A stretch of DNA of 64,000 nt, from positions 372,001 to 436,000 of the forward strand of contig CP132905.1 of the NCBI GenBank assembly GCA_031446165.1, written 5' to 3'. Position 1 is the stretch's first letter. Each line of letters begins with the position of its first letter. The position numbers and the translations under genes were made by a program. Below the pieces are notes generated by a model. That model was given only the letters and a program-made list of their open reading frames with translations. It was not told the DNA's origin and did not search any database. Below, piece by piece: positions 20,107 to 29,507 of this stretch. This DNA is from Arsenophonus sp031446165 (lineage in GTDB: Bacteria > Pseudomonadota > Gammaproteobacteria > Enterobacterales > Enterobacteriaceae).

Positions 20107-22917
20107 ATGTACAAAAGCGCAATGAATGATTGGTTAAATTTAAGTTTTTTAAGTTCTGACAATCAATCTTATATTGAACAATTATATGAAGAATATTTAG
20201 TGAATCCCAATTCTGTTCATAAAGATTGGCAAAGTATTTTTAATCAACTACCATCTACAAATTCACATCCTGAATATTTTCACTCAAAAATACGCGAAGA
20301 TTTTCGTTTATTAGCCAAGAATCCTGTTCGTTATCAGACTGCCATTCAAGATGAGTTTTCTTTAGATATAAAAAAACTTAAAATTCTTGAGTTAATAAAT
20401 ACGTTTCGTCTTAAAGGATATCAAAATGCATGTCTTGATCCATTAGGATTATGGAAAAAAAATATTATTCCTGATTTATCCCCAGAATTTTATAATTTGA
20501 GTGATTCAGATTTTAAAAAAATATTTGATGTTTCTTTTTGTTCTACACAATTAAAAATGACATTAAACGAATTATATATTGCATTGAAACGTGTGTATTG
20601 TACTTCTATTGGTGCAGAATATATGGATGTTACTACATCTGCAGAAAAAAGATGGATACAAAAAAATCTTGAAATACCTGGTTTGATTAGTGAGCAATTT
20701 AATAAGAAAGAAAAAAGGGATATTTTATTAGATTTAATTTCTGCTGAAGGTTTAGAGCGTTATCTTGGAGCAAAATTTCCTGGTGCCAAACGTTTTTCTT
20801 TAGAGGGAGCTGATTCATTAATTCCGATGTTAAAAACATTAATTCGTTATGCTAGTCAGCATGGTACTCATGAAATTGTATTAGGTATGGCGCATCGTGG
20901 TCGATTAAATGTTTTAGTGAATATATTCGGAAAGAAGTCAAAAGATTTATTTGATGAATTTTCTGGTAAAAATAAACTCGTTATTGGTAGTGGAGATGTT
21001 AAATATCACCAAGGTTTTTCTTCTAATTTAAAAATATCAGATAGAGAAATGCATTTATCATTAGCATTTAATCCATCTCATTTAGAGATAATCAGTCCAG
21101 TAATTATGGGTTCTACTCGAGCCCGTCGTGACCGCTTATCTACTGTAAATAGTAATTTTATACTACCAATTACCATTCATGGTGATGCAGCTGTAAGTGG
21201 GCAGGGAGTAGTGCAAGAAATGTTGAATATGTCTCAAACAAGAGGTTATGAAGTTGGTGGTGCATTACGGATTGTTATTAATAATCAAATAGGTTTTACA
21301 ACATCTAATCCTGAAGATGCACGTTCAACACAATTTTGTACTGATATTATGAAAATGGCAAAAGCACCTATTTTCCATGTCAATAGTGATGATCCTGAAG
21401 CTGTTGTGTTTATTACTCGTTTAGCATTAGATTTTCGCAATAAGTTTAAGCGTGATGTAGTAATTGATTTAGTGTGTTATCGTCGATATGGACATAATGA
21501 AGCTGATGAGCCATCTGTAACACAACCAATTATGTATGCAAAAATAAAAAAACAACCAACAATCTGCACATTGTATGCAAATAAATTAATTACTGAAAAT
21601 ATTATTAGTAATAACGAAGTAAAATTAATGATAGATTTTTATCGAGATAAATTAGATCGTGGTGATTGTGTTGTTGATGAATATTTCCCATTTGATCAGC
21701 ATTCTTCAATTTGGGAACCTTATTTGAAAGATAAATGGAATGATTTTTATACTATAAATATTCCAAAACCAGAATTACAAGATTTAGCAAAACGCTTAAA
21801 CAATATTCCAGAAAACATTATTATGCAATCACGGGTTAAAAAAATTTACAATGATCGACTTGAAATGGCAAACGAAAAAAAATCTTTTGATTGGGGAGCA
21901 GCAGAAACGTTAGCTTATGCTACTTTATTAAATAAAGGTATAAAAGTTCGTTTGTCAGGGGAAGATGTTAGCAGAGGAACTTTTTTTCATCGTCACGTGG
22001 TTATTCACGATCAGGATACTGGTGCAGTTTATATTCCTCTCGCTAATATATCTAATAATCAAGGAAAATTTCATGTTTGGGATTCTGTTTTATCAGAAGA
22101 AGCGGTACTTGCTTTTGAATACGGTTATGCGTCAGCAGAACCAAGAGCTTTGGTTATATGGGAAGCTCAATTTGGAGATTTTGCAAATGTAGCACAAGTA
22201 GTAATTGATCAGTTTATTAGTTCTGGTGAGCAAAAATGGGGACGTATGTGTGGTTTGGTTATGTTTTTACCACATGGATATGAAGGGCAAGGTCCTGAAC
22301 ATTCTTCTGCTCGTTTAGAGCGTTATCTGCAATTATGCGCAGAAGAAAATATGCAAGTTTGTATTCCATCAACTCCAGCTCAGATTTATCATATTTTGCG
22401 TAGGCAAGCACTTTGTAATATACGGCGTCCATTAATTGTTATGTCACCTAAGTCATTATTACGTCATCCACGTGCAATTTCTAGTTTATCAGAATTAGCA
22501 GATGGTAAATTTCAATCTATAATAAATGACATTGATATTACGGATATTAGAAGTATTCAACGTGTTATTTTATGTTCAGGTAAAGTTTATTATGATTTGT
22601 TGGAACAACGTATGAGAAATCAACAAAAAAATATTGCAATTATACGTATTGAACAAATATATCCATTTCCTGATGAAGATTTAAAAAAGGTTTTAGAAAT
22701 TTATAAACATGTGCATGATTTTGTTTGGTGTCAAGAAGAACCATTCAATCAAGGAGCATGGTGCTTTATCAAGCATAATATTCGTGCAATAATCCCTAAA
22801 TATGCATTATTAAAATATGTAGGACGTACAGCATCTTCTGTACCTGCTGTAGGTTATGCGTTTGTTCATCAAACTCAACAGAAAATTTTGCTAAGAGATG
22901 CATTAGAAATAAATTAA
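20107..22917 (+). CDS. sucA: 2-oxoglutarate dehydrogenase E1 component
   Basis: SucA is the thiamine-diphosphate-dependent E1 subunit that decarboxylates 2-oxoglutarate and passes the succinyl group to the lipoyl arm of SucB. The 936 residues (E. coli 933) start MYKSAMNDWLNLSFLS-DNQ-YIEQLYEEYL, the E2-binding N-terminus. They contain AEGLERYLGAKFPGAKRFSLEG, LGMAHRGRLNVLVN near 258-271, the TPP-binding GDAAVSGQGVVQE near 360 and YRRYGHNEADEPS near 456. The transketolase-like pyrimidine domain has GEDVSRGTFFHRH. An AAGGGA Shine-Dalgarno precedes ATG. It starts a compact sucABCD run, with sucB 14 bp on. Confidence 0.98.
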   Translation: MYKSAMNDWLNLSFLSSDNQSYIEQLYEEYLVNPNSVHKDWQSIFNQLPSTNSHPEYFHSKIREDFRLLAKNPVRYQTAIQDEFSLDIKKLKILELINTFRLKGYQNACLDPLGLWKKNIIPDLSPEFYNLSDSDFKKIFDVSFCSTQLKMTLNELYIALKRVYCTSIGAEYMDVTTSAEKRWIQKNLEIPGLISEQFNKKEKRDILLDLISAEGLERYLGAKFPGAKRFSLEGADSLIPMLKTLIRYASQHGTHEIVLGMAHRGRLNVLVNIFGKKSKDLFDEFSGKNKLVIGSGDVKYHQGFSSNLKISDREMHLSLAFNPSHLEIISPVIMGSTRARRDRLSTVNSNFILPITIHGDAAVSGQGVVQEMLNMSQTRGYEVGGALRIVINNQIGFTTSNPEDARSTQFCTDIMKMAKAPIFHVNSDDPEAVVFITRLALDFRNKFKRDVVIDLVCYRRYGHNEADEPSVTQPIMYAKIKKQPTICTLYANKLITENIISNNEVKLMIDFYRDKLDRGDCVVDEYFPFDQHSSIWEPYLKDKWNDFYTINIPKPELQDLAKRLNNIPENIIMQSRVKKIYNDRLEMANEKKSFDWGAAETLAYATLLNKGIKVRLSGEDVSRGTFFHRHVVIHDQDTGAVYIPLANISNNQGKFHVWDSVLSEEAVLAFEYGYASAEPRALVIWEAQFGDFANVAQVVIDQFISSGEQKWGRMCGLVMFLPHGYEGQGPEHSSARLERYLQLCAEENMQVCIPSTPAQIYHILRRQALCNIRRPLIVMSPKSLLRHPRAISSLSELADGKFQSIINDIDITDIRSIQRVILCSGKVYYDLLEQRMRNQQKNIAIIRIEQIYPFPDEDLKKVLEIYKHVHDFVWCQEEPFNQGAWCFIKHNIRAIIPKYALLKYVGRTASSVPAVGYAFVHQTQQKILLRDALEIN

Positions 22918-22931
22918 TTAAAGGATAACAA

Positions 22932-24182
22932 ATGAATAGAATAGAAATTCTTGTTCCGGATCTTCCTGAATCAGTGTTAGATGCTACAGTTGCAAGTTGG
23001 CATAAGAAACAAGGTGATTATGTAAAACGTGATGAGGTATTAGTAGACATTGAAACTGATAAAGTAATACTTGAAGTTTATGCTATTGATTCAGGTATTC
23101 TTGAATCTATTATAGAAAAAGAAGGCGCTACAGTTTCTTCTAAACAATTATTAGGTCGTATTTATGTAACAGATGCTATTCAGCAGTCAGTAAAACAAGA
23201 AAAATTCATTGATTCTGCAGAAAAAAATAAATCAAGTTCATTTGAATTGCATGCCACTCCTATAAAAAAAGACAATTATGATTCTTCTTTAACTCCAGCA
23301 ATACGTCGTTTAGTTGCAGAACATAATTTAAATCCTTCTGATGTTATGAAAGAGAGTGCTGAAAAAGGACGTTTAACGCGTGATAACATTACAGAATATG
23401 TCAATAAAAAAGAATTCATAACATCAACAAATATAAAAGATAAGAGTCATTCAATAATTGATCAAGATTCTTCTTTTTTTGATAGAAGGGAAAAACGTGT
23501 AGCAATGACACGTTTACGTAAACGTATTGCGGAACGTTTAATAGATGCAAAAAATAATACAGCAACATTAACAACCTTTAATGAAGTTAATATGAAAGCT
23601 GTTTCTGATTTACGAAGAATTTATGGTGATCATTTTGAAAAACAGCATGGAGTACGTTTAGGTTTGATGTCTTTTTATGTCAAAGCTGTTATTGAAGCTT
23701 TAAAACATTATCCAGAAGTTAATGCATCGATTGATGGTTCAGATATAGTTTATCATAATTATTTTGATATTAGTATTGCTGTTGCGACTGCGAGAGGTTT
23801 AGTAACACCAGTATTACGTGATGCTGACACGCTTAGTATGGCTGATATTGAAAAAAATATCAAAGAATTAGCAATTCAGGGACGGGATGGAAAATTAACC
23901 ATTGAAAAATTAAAAGGTGGTAATTTTACTATTACTAATGGGGGAGTATTTGGTTCTTTGATGTCAACTCCAATTATTAATCCTCCACAAAGTGCTATTT
24001 TAGGAATGCATGCTATTAAAGATAGGCCTATGGCTGTTGATGGTAAGGTAGAAATATTACCTATGATGTATTTGGCACTATCTTATGATCATCGATTAAT
24101 TGATGGACGCGAATCTGTAGGTTTTTTAATGAAAATAAAAAATATCTTAGAAGATCCCAATCGTTTATTATTAGAAATATAA
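22932..24182 (+). CDS. sucB: Dihydrolipoyllysine succinyltransferase (E2 of 2-oxoglutarate dehydrogenase)
   Basis: SucB forms the core of the complex and transfers succinyl groups to CoA. The 416-residue protein (E. coli 405) has one lipoyl domain with the lipoylated Lys in DIETDKVILEV near residue 44. A peripheral E1/E3-binding domain follows (TPAIRRLVAEHNLNPSDV near 117-134), and then the catalytic domain with MTRLRKRIAERLIDAKN, NFTITNGGVFGSL and the active-site LSYDHRLIDGRE near 385-396. The linkers are somewhat longer than in E. coli. AAGGA lies 8 bases before ATG. It needs the E3 subunit Lpd and lipoate attachment, neither encoded in this window. Confidence 0.98.
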   Translation: MNRIEILVPDLPESVLDATVASWHKKQGDYVKRDEVLVDIETDKVILEVYAIDSGILESIIEKEGATVSSKQLLGRIYVTDAIQQSVKQEKFIDSAEKNKSSSFELHATPIKKDNYDSSLTPAIRRLVAEHNLNPSDVMKESAEKGRLTRDNITEYVNKKEFITSTNIKDKSHSIIDQDSSFFDRREKRVAMTRLRKRIAERLIDAKNNTATLTTFNEVNMKAVSDLRRIYGDHFEKQHGVRLGLMSFYVKAVIEALKHYPEVNASIDGSDIVYHNYFDISIAVATARGLVTPVLRDADTLSMADIEKNIKELAIQGRDGKLTIEKLKGGNFTITNGGVFGSLMSTPIINPPQSAILGMHAIKDRPMAVDGKVEILPMMYLALSYDHRLIDGRESVGFLMKIKNILEDPNRLLLEI

Positions 24183-24322
24183 AAATATTTTTTATAAAAT
24201 TATGTACATATTTCAATTTTAGGTAAGATATATATTATATAAAACTCAGTTTATTTTTTAATTTTCAAAGAAGTAACATATAGGATTATTTTTTATTTAA
24301 GAAAAATTGTGGATGTAATGTC

Positions 24323-25492
24323 ATGAATTTACATGAATATCAAGTGAAAAAACTGTTTCTGCGTTATGGATTATCAGTACCGACAAGTTATCTTTGTCAC
24401 ACAGTAGAAGAAGCAGAAGAAATAACAAGAAAATTAGGATACAATACTCCTTTGATTTTAAAATGTCAAATACATGCTGGTGGTCGTGGTAAGGCCGGTG
24501 GCGTAAAAATCGTATATAATAAAGAAGAACTTATAAAATTTGTTAAATATTGGTTAGGAAAAAAATTAGTAACTTATCAAACAGATAAAAATGGAAAACC
24601 TGTTAATGAAATTTTAATTGAAGAAGTTACTGATATTGATAAAGAAATATATTTAGGTGCGGTAATTGATCGTAGTATTGAGCGTATTGTCTTTATGGCA
24701 TCAATGGAAGGTGGAGTTGAAATAGAAAAAATAGCAAAAAAAACACCTGAGCTTATTTATAAATCTATTATTGATCCTGTAATCGGTCCTATGTCTTATC
24801 AAGGACGCGAACTTGCTTTTCATTTAGGTTTAAAGAACCAACAAGTAAAGCAGTTTGTAAATATTTTTATACAATTATCAACAATATTTATTAAATATGA
24901 TCTTACTTTGATTGAGATCAATCCCTTAGTTATTAAAAATAATGGGGATTTAATATGTTTAGATGGAAAACTTGTGGTTGATAGTAATTCTATTTATCGA
25001 CAAATAGAATTAAAAAATATGCGTGATATTTCGCAGGAAGAAGCACGTGAAGTTGATGCATCAAAATATGGGTTAAATTATGTCGCTTTAAATGGTAATA
25101 TTGGTTGTATGGTTAATGGTGCTGGTTTAGCGATGGGAACTATGGATATTATTAAATTATATGGTGGAGTTCCAGCTAATTTTCTTGATGTTGGAGGTAG
25201 TGCAACTAAAGAACGAGTAACAGAAGCATTTAAAATTATATTATCTGATAATAATGTCAAGGCTATTTTAGTTAATATTTTTGGTGGTATTGTTCGTTGT
25301 GATTTGATTGCTGATGGTATTATTTCAGCAATTAAAGAAATTGGAGTGAAAATTCCAGTGATTGTTCGTTTAGAAGGAAATAATTCTGATGTAGCTATTA
25401 AACAACTAAGTATTAGTAATCTTAAGATAACTATTGCAACTAGTTTGATAGATGCAGTCAAAAAAGTAGTGGCAGTCGCGGAGGTAAAATAA
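24323..25492 (+). CDS. sucC: Succinyl-CoA synthetase beta subunit
   Basis: SucC, with SucD, converts succinyl-CoA to succinate with substrate-level formation of ATP or GTP. The 389 residues (E. coli 388) start MNLHEYQVKKLFLRYGLSVP. The ATP-grasp domain has LKCQIHAGGRGKAGGVK near 45-61, EIYLGAVIDR and EINPLVI near 195. The C-terminal domain shows GNIGCMVNGAGLAMGTMD, NFLDVGGSAT and VNIFGGIVRCD. It follows sucB by 140 bp and precedes sucD by 3 bp. A cryptic frame on the opposite strand at 25078-25461 is a shadow. Confidence 0.98.
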   Translation: MNLHEYQVKKLFLRYGLSVPTSYLCHTVEEAEEITRKLGYNTPLILKCQIHAGGRGKAGGVKIVYNKEELIKFVKYWLGKKLVTYQTDKNGKPVNEILIEEVTDIDKEIYLGAVIDRSIERIVFMASMEGGVEIEKIAKKTPELIYKSIIDPVIGPMSYQGRELAFHLGLKNQQVKQFVNIFIQLSTIFIKYDLTLIEINPLVIKNNGDLICLDGKLVVDSNSIYRQIELKNMRDISQEEAREVDASKYGLNYVALNGNIGCMVNGAGLAMGTMDIIKLYGGVPANFLDVGGSATKERVTEAFKIILSDNNVKAILVNIFGGIVRCDLIADGIISAIKEIGVKIPVIVRLEGNNSDVAIKQLSISNLKITIATSLIDAVKKVVAVAEVK

Positions 25493-25495
25493 GTA

Positions 25496-26380
25496 ATGTC
25501 TATTTTAATTGATAAAAATACTAAAGTAATATGTCAAGGATTTACTGGTAATCAAGGTACTTTTCATTCAAAAGAGGCGATTGCTTATGGAACAAAAATG
25601 GTTGGTGGTGTTACCCCAGGAAAAGGAGGAACAATACATTTAGGATTACCTGTTTTTAATACAGTACGTGAAGCTGTAGAAGTTACAAATGCAACTACAT
25701 CAGTAGTTTATGTCCCATCTAGATTTTGTAAAGATTCTATCATAGAAGCTATTAATGCTGGTATTAAATTAATCGTGACTATTACAGAAGGTATTCCTGT
25801 GTTAGATATGTTAATGATTAAAGTTAAGCTAAGAGAAACTGGAGTGAAAATGATAGGACCTAATTGTCCTGGGATAATTACACCAGGGGAATGTAAAATT
25901 GGTATTCAACCTGGATATATTCATAAAATAGGAACAATAGGTGTTATATCAAGATCAGGAACATTAACTTATGAAGTGGTCAAACAGATCAGTGATGTAG
26001 GATTAGGTCAATCTACTTGTGTAGGAATTGGTGGTGACTCGATTGTTGGTTCAAGTTTTATTGATATTTTAAAACTTTTTAATATGGATTCAAAAACTGA
26101 AGTGATTGTAATGATTGGTGAAATTGGTGGGACAGCAGAAGAAGAAGCATCAATATATATTAAAAAACATATTGTTAAACCTGTTGTTGCCTATATTGCT
26201 GGTATTACAGCGCCTAAAGATAAACGCATGGGACATGCTGGTGCAATTATTACTGGTGGAGCAGGTGGAGCAAAAGAAAAGTTTTTTATGTTAGAAGAAG
26301 CAGGAGTAATTATAGTACATAATTTTCTTGAGATTGGTAATGTTGTTAAAAAAATAATAATGAATCTGAAAAAAAATTAG
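25496..26380 (+). CDS. sucD: Succinyl-CoA synthetase alpha subunit
   Basis: SucD binds CoA and carries the phosphohistidine intermediate. The 294-residue product (E. coli 289) reads MSILIDKNTKVICQGFTGNQG-FHS, YGTKMVGGVTPGKGG near 31-45, MIGPNCPGIITPGECKIGI near 119-137, the CoA-binding VISRSGTLTYE near 149, and the active-site GHAGAIITGG with catalytic His near residue 247. It is translationally close to sucC, with a GGAGG Shine-Dalgarno inside the sucC 3' end. The C-terminal IGNVVKKIIMNLKKN is slightly longer than in E. coli. It ends tail to tail with mdh, 49 bp apart. Confidence 0.98.
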   Translation: MSILIDKNTKVICQGFTGNQGTFHSKEAIAYGTKMVGGVTPGKGGTIHLGLPVFNTVREAVEVTNATTSVVYVPSRFCKDSIIEAINAGIKLIVTITEGIPVLDMLMIKVKLRETGVKMIGPNCPGIITPGECKIGIQPGYIHKIGTIGVISRSGTLTYEVVKQISDVGLGQSTCVGIGGDSIVGSSFIDILKLFNMDSKTEVIVMIGEIGGTAEEEASIYIKKHIVKPVVAYIAGITAPKDKRMGHAGAIITGGAGGAKEKFFMLEEAGVIIVHNFLEIGNVVKKIIMNLKKN

Positions 26381-26429
26381 AAAATTTTATATAAAGTACT
26401 TTTATTTTAAGAAAAATATTTTAGAAAGT

Positions 26430-27368
26430 TTAGATGCTAAAATGATTAACTAAATCTATATCTTGTTTAAGTTGTTTTATTATATGTTTTAGTTGTTTTT
26501 TTTCACATAAATTGCTTATTTTGATTGGTAATCTTTCTTTAATGCCTTCAGAGCCTAAAAGTACTGGTTGTGCAAAAAAATTAGAATATTTACCATCGCT
26601 ATCTATGTATGCACATTCAATAATGTTATTTTTTTTATTTAAAGCAGCATGAACTAATGATAAACAAAATCTAGCTGCAGCTTGTCCCGTGGAAAGTGTT
26701 GCAGAGCCATTACCCTCCTTGCTATTAATAACTTCAGCACCAGCATTTTGAATACGTTTAATTAAAATTTTGATTTCTGTTTTGGTAAGCTTTATATTTT
26801 GAATTTGATTTAATAATGGTAACATAGTTTCACTAGAATGTCCACCAATAACATTTACTTCTATTTCTTTTGGATTTTTATTTTTCAATTCAGCTACAAA
26901 TGTATTAGCTCGTATAACATCTAATGTCGTTATACCAAATAATTTATTTTTGTTATATACACCAAATTTTTTCAATACTTGTGCTGCAAGTGGAATGATC
27001 GTATTAATAGGATTAGTAATAATGCCAATTAGTGCTTGAGGACATTGGTAAGCAACATTTTTTATAAGATTATATATAATTTTTGCATTAATATTGAACA
27101 ATTCTGAACGATGTGTTCCTGGTTTCCTAGTGATACCCGCTGTAATTAAAACTATGTCGACATTATGCAGTGCAAGTTTTATATTATTAGTAGAAAAACC
27201 AACGACAATAACATTTGTTGGAATGTGACTTAAATCTTTTGCAATACCATAAATTGCAGAAGCAATGTCATACAGATGTAATGTTGAACCTGATGGAAGT
27301 TGATTTTTTAGAAGCAAGGAAAGTGCTTGACCGACACCACCTGCTGCTCCTAAAATAGCTATTTTCAT
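26430..27368 (-). CDS. mdh: Malate dehydrogenase
   Basis: Mdh oxidises malate to oxaloacetate with NAD. The 312 residues equal the E. coli length. The NAD-binding loop GAAGGVGQALSLLLK is at 7-21, the substrate-binding loop TAGITRKPGTHRSELF near 76-91 with its Arg residues, ITNPINTI near 117, and the catalytic IGGHSSETMLP with His near 177. The C-terminus is intact. In E. coli mdh is divergent from argR; here the upstream region is an empty 1.1-kb spacer with no readable argR. Convergence with sucD places three TCA steps side by side, which is not the E. coli arrangement. Confidence 0.98.
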   Translation of the reverse strand: MKIAILGAAGGVGQALSLLLKNQLPSGSTLHLYDIASAIYGIAKDLSHIPTNVIVVGFSTNNIKLALHNVDIVLITAGITRKPGTHRSELFNINAKIIYNLIKNVAYQCPQALIGIITNPINTIIPLAAQVLKKFGVYNKNKLFGITTLDVIRANTFVAELKNKNPKEIEVNVIGGHSSETMLPLLNQIQNIKLTKTEIKILIKRIQNAGAEVINSKEGNGSATLSTGQAAARFCLSLVHAALNKKNNIIECAYIDSDGKYSNFFAQPVLLGSEGIKERLPIKISNLCEKKQLKHIIKQLKQDIDLVNHFSI

Positions 27369-28422
27369 TTTTCGTTTAGTATTTCCTTTGAATTCATTAT
27401 TTTTATTTTAAATTGATACGTTTTAAAGTGATAGTATAATGACTTTTTATTTTTAATGCTAAATTTTTTATAATGATTCTTTATTTATATATAGTATTTT
27501 TTTATTTATTAATTAATCAAAAAAATATTTAATGTTTTATTATTGAATACCAATAATTTAATTATAAAGTTACATAAATTTAGTTCAAGTTTTTGTTTTT
27601 ATATCGAAGAAAAAATATTGCATCAATATTTTTTTAAAATTATAAATCATAAATAATTTTTTTTAATACGTAGATGCTATATAAAATTTATATTTTTTTA
27701 TATTTTCAAATTTATAGTAAAATTAAGTGTTACTATAAAATAATTTCCTGAAATTTTTTTTGATGTTAACAATAAATCAATTTTTTTATGTTTAAAAATG
27801 TAGTATAATATATATTATATCTTTTTATTTGTTTATAAATATTCAAAAGATACTTAATTATTAATCTTGTTTTAGCATTATTTTTTATATCAGCTATCTC
27901 ATGTTTTAATAATATTATTTAAAATTATTATTAATTTAAAAAAAAGTTTTAATAATACATAAATACTTTATAGTAAATATTTATTTCTAATTATTATCAA
28001 AATTAATAATTTTATATATTGATTACGAACTAATATTTATGTTTTTTAGTTATGTAATAAATATAAAGATATTTTTTTATAAAACAATTGTAGAGTGTAT
28101 TTAAAGTGTCAATCTTATTCTTAAGATCAATATTTAGTACATTTAATTTTGTATAAAAAATGATATTACTAATTTATAAATATTTTTACTAATTTTTATT
28201 GATTAGTTAATTTTGGAATTTATTAAATATTTTTTATTGAAATTTTATTTATTAAGAAATGTGGATTGTTTAAAAATTTTAAGATTTATAACAAGAAAGG
28301 TATATTGATGATTATAAATAAAAAGTCATTTTTTGAATGATGAAAAATATCATTTTTATGATATAAATTATAATGATCTGAAAATTGATAATATTGTGAT
28401 TGAATTAGTTAATACTGTATTT
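27369..28422. other. AT-rich spacer between mdh and ppa
   Basis: About 1.1 kb of AT-rich DNA, all frames closed. In E. coli argR is divergent from mdh; I could not read an argR remnant. The spacer contains the second copy of a 40-bp repeat at 27625-27664. Confidence 0.6.
27625..27664 (+). repeat. 40-bp dispersed intergenic repeat, copy 2
   Basis: Identical over 40 bases, in the same orientation, to 13485-13524. The copies diverge immediately outside these limits, and differ in the length of the final T run (8 versus 9). Confidence 0.7.
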
Positions 28423-28478
28423 TATAATTTAGTTAATATAATATAATTATTATAATTTAGTTAATATAATATAATTAT
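28423..28478 (+). repeat. 28-bp exact tandem duplication upstream of ppa
   Basis: Two adjacent identical 28-base copies (28423-28450, 28451-28478) of an A+T-dominated unit end 23 bases before the ppa start codon. They contain TATAAT-like strings, so the duplication may duplicate a -10 element. Confidence 0.85.
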
Positions 28479-28501
28479 TGTAAAATTAAAGGATATGGTT
28501 T

Positions 28502-29032
28502 ATGAGTTTGAGAAATGTTCCAGCAGGTGTGGCAATTCCTGAAGATATTTATGTTATCATAGAAATTCCAGCACATTCTCATCCTGTAAAATATGAAATA
28601 AATAAAATTTTTGATGTAATTTTCGTCGACCGCTTTATATCTGTCCCTATGTTTTATCCATGTAATTATGGTTATATTAATAATACAATTTCTTTAGATG
28701 GTGATCCTATTGATGTGTTAGTTCCTACACCGTATCCATTGCAATCAGGAGTTATAATACATTGTCGTCCAATTGGTGTATTACAAATGATAGATGAATC
28801 AGGAGAAGATGTAAAATTAATTGCTGTACCTCATTCAAAATTAACAAAAGAGTATGTAAATATTAAAGATATTAATGATTTTCCGGAATTATTACGTAAT
28901 CAAATTCAGTATTTTTTTGAACATTATAAGGATTTAGAAAAAGATAAATGGGTAAAAATAAAAGGTTGGGGAGATGTAAATATGGCAAAAAATGAGATCA
29001 TTTCTTCCTTTAATCGTGCTAGTAAAAAATAA
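28502..29032 (+). CDS. ppa: Inorganic pyrophosphatase
   Basis: Ppa hydrolyses pyrophosphate released by biosynthetic reactions. The 176 residues match the E. coli family I enzyme in length. It begins MSLRNVPAG--IPEDIYVIIEIPAHS, has IKYE-like VKYEINK with Lys/Glu ligands near 30-34, FYPCNYGYINNT near 51-62 and the signature DGDPIDVLV near 66-74, followed by GEDVKLIAVP and HYKDLEKDKWVKIKGW near 136-151. An AAGGA Shine-Dalgarno lies 6 bases before ATG. It stands alone, with a duplicated 28-bp unit just upstream. Confidence 0.97.
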   Translation: MSLRNVPAGVAIPEDIYVIIEIPAHSHPVKYEINKIFDVIFVDRFISVPMFYPCNYGYINNTISLDGDPIDVLVPTPYPLQSGVIIHCRPIGVLQMIDESGEDVKLIAVPHSKLTKEYVNIKDINDFPELLRNQIQYFFEHYKDLEKDKWVKIKGWGDVNMAKNEIISSFNRASKK

Positions 29033-29507
29033 AAAATATGTTTTATTTTTTTTAAAAACTTTTATAAGTTATAAATATCGCAAGAATATAAAAATATTTT
29101 GAATATCATATTATTCTTAACAAATATATATTAAAAGAGAAAATATATATTTTTTTTAAATATAAATTGACATATCATATTGTAATCTATTACTAGACTA
29201 GATAGTGTAGTCAAGAATAATGAGCATTAAAAATAAAGATTCATAAATATAAATTATTAATGTCGTTCTTTTCATAAAAATTAAATCAATATAATATATA
29301 ACTATATTAGTTGTATCGTTATAAATGTAATTTTTTCAGTATCTGTACAGTATATGTACATAGTTAGTATGTACATGTCATATAAAACTTTAATTTTTCA
29401 AGCAAAATTTGAAAATTATTAAACAGATAAAGATATTTACAAAATATTTTCAATGCATTATTTTTAGTTTATAAAAAAATGATATAATATTTTTTATCAA
29501 ATTATAT
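29033..29507. other. AT-rich spacer between ppa and ispB
   Basis: Convergent 3' ends of ppa and ispB are separated by 475 bp of AT-rich sequence. No gene or clear terminator hairpin can be supported. Confidence 0.55.
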
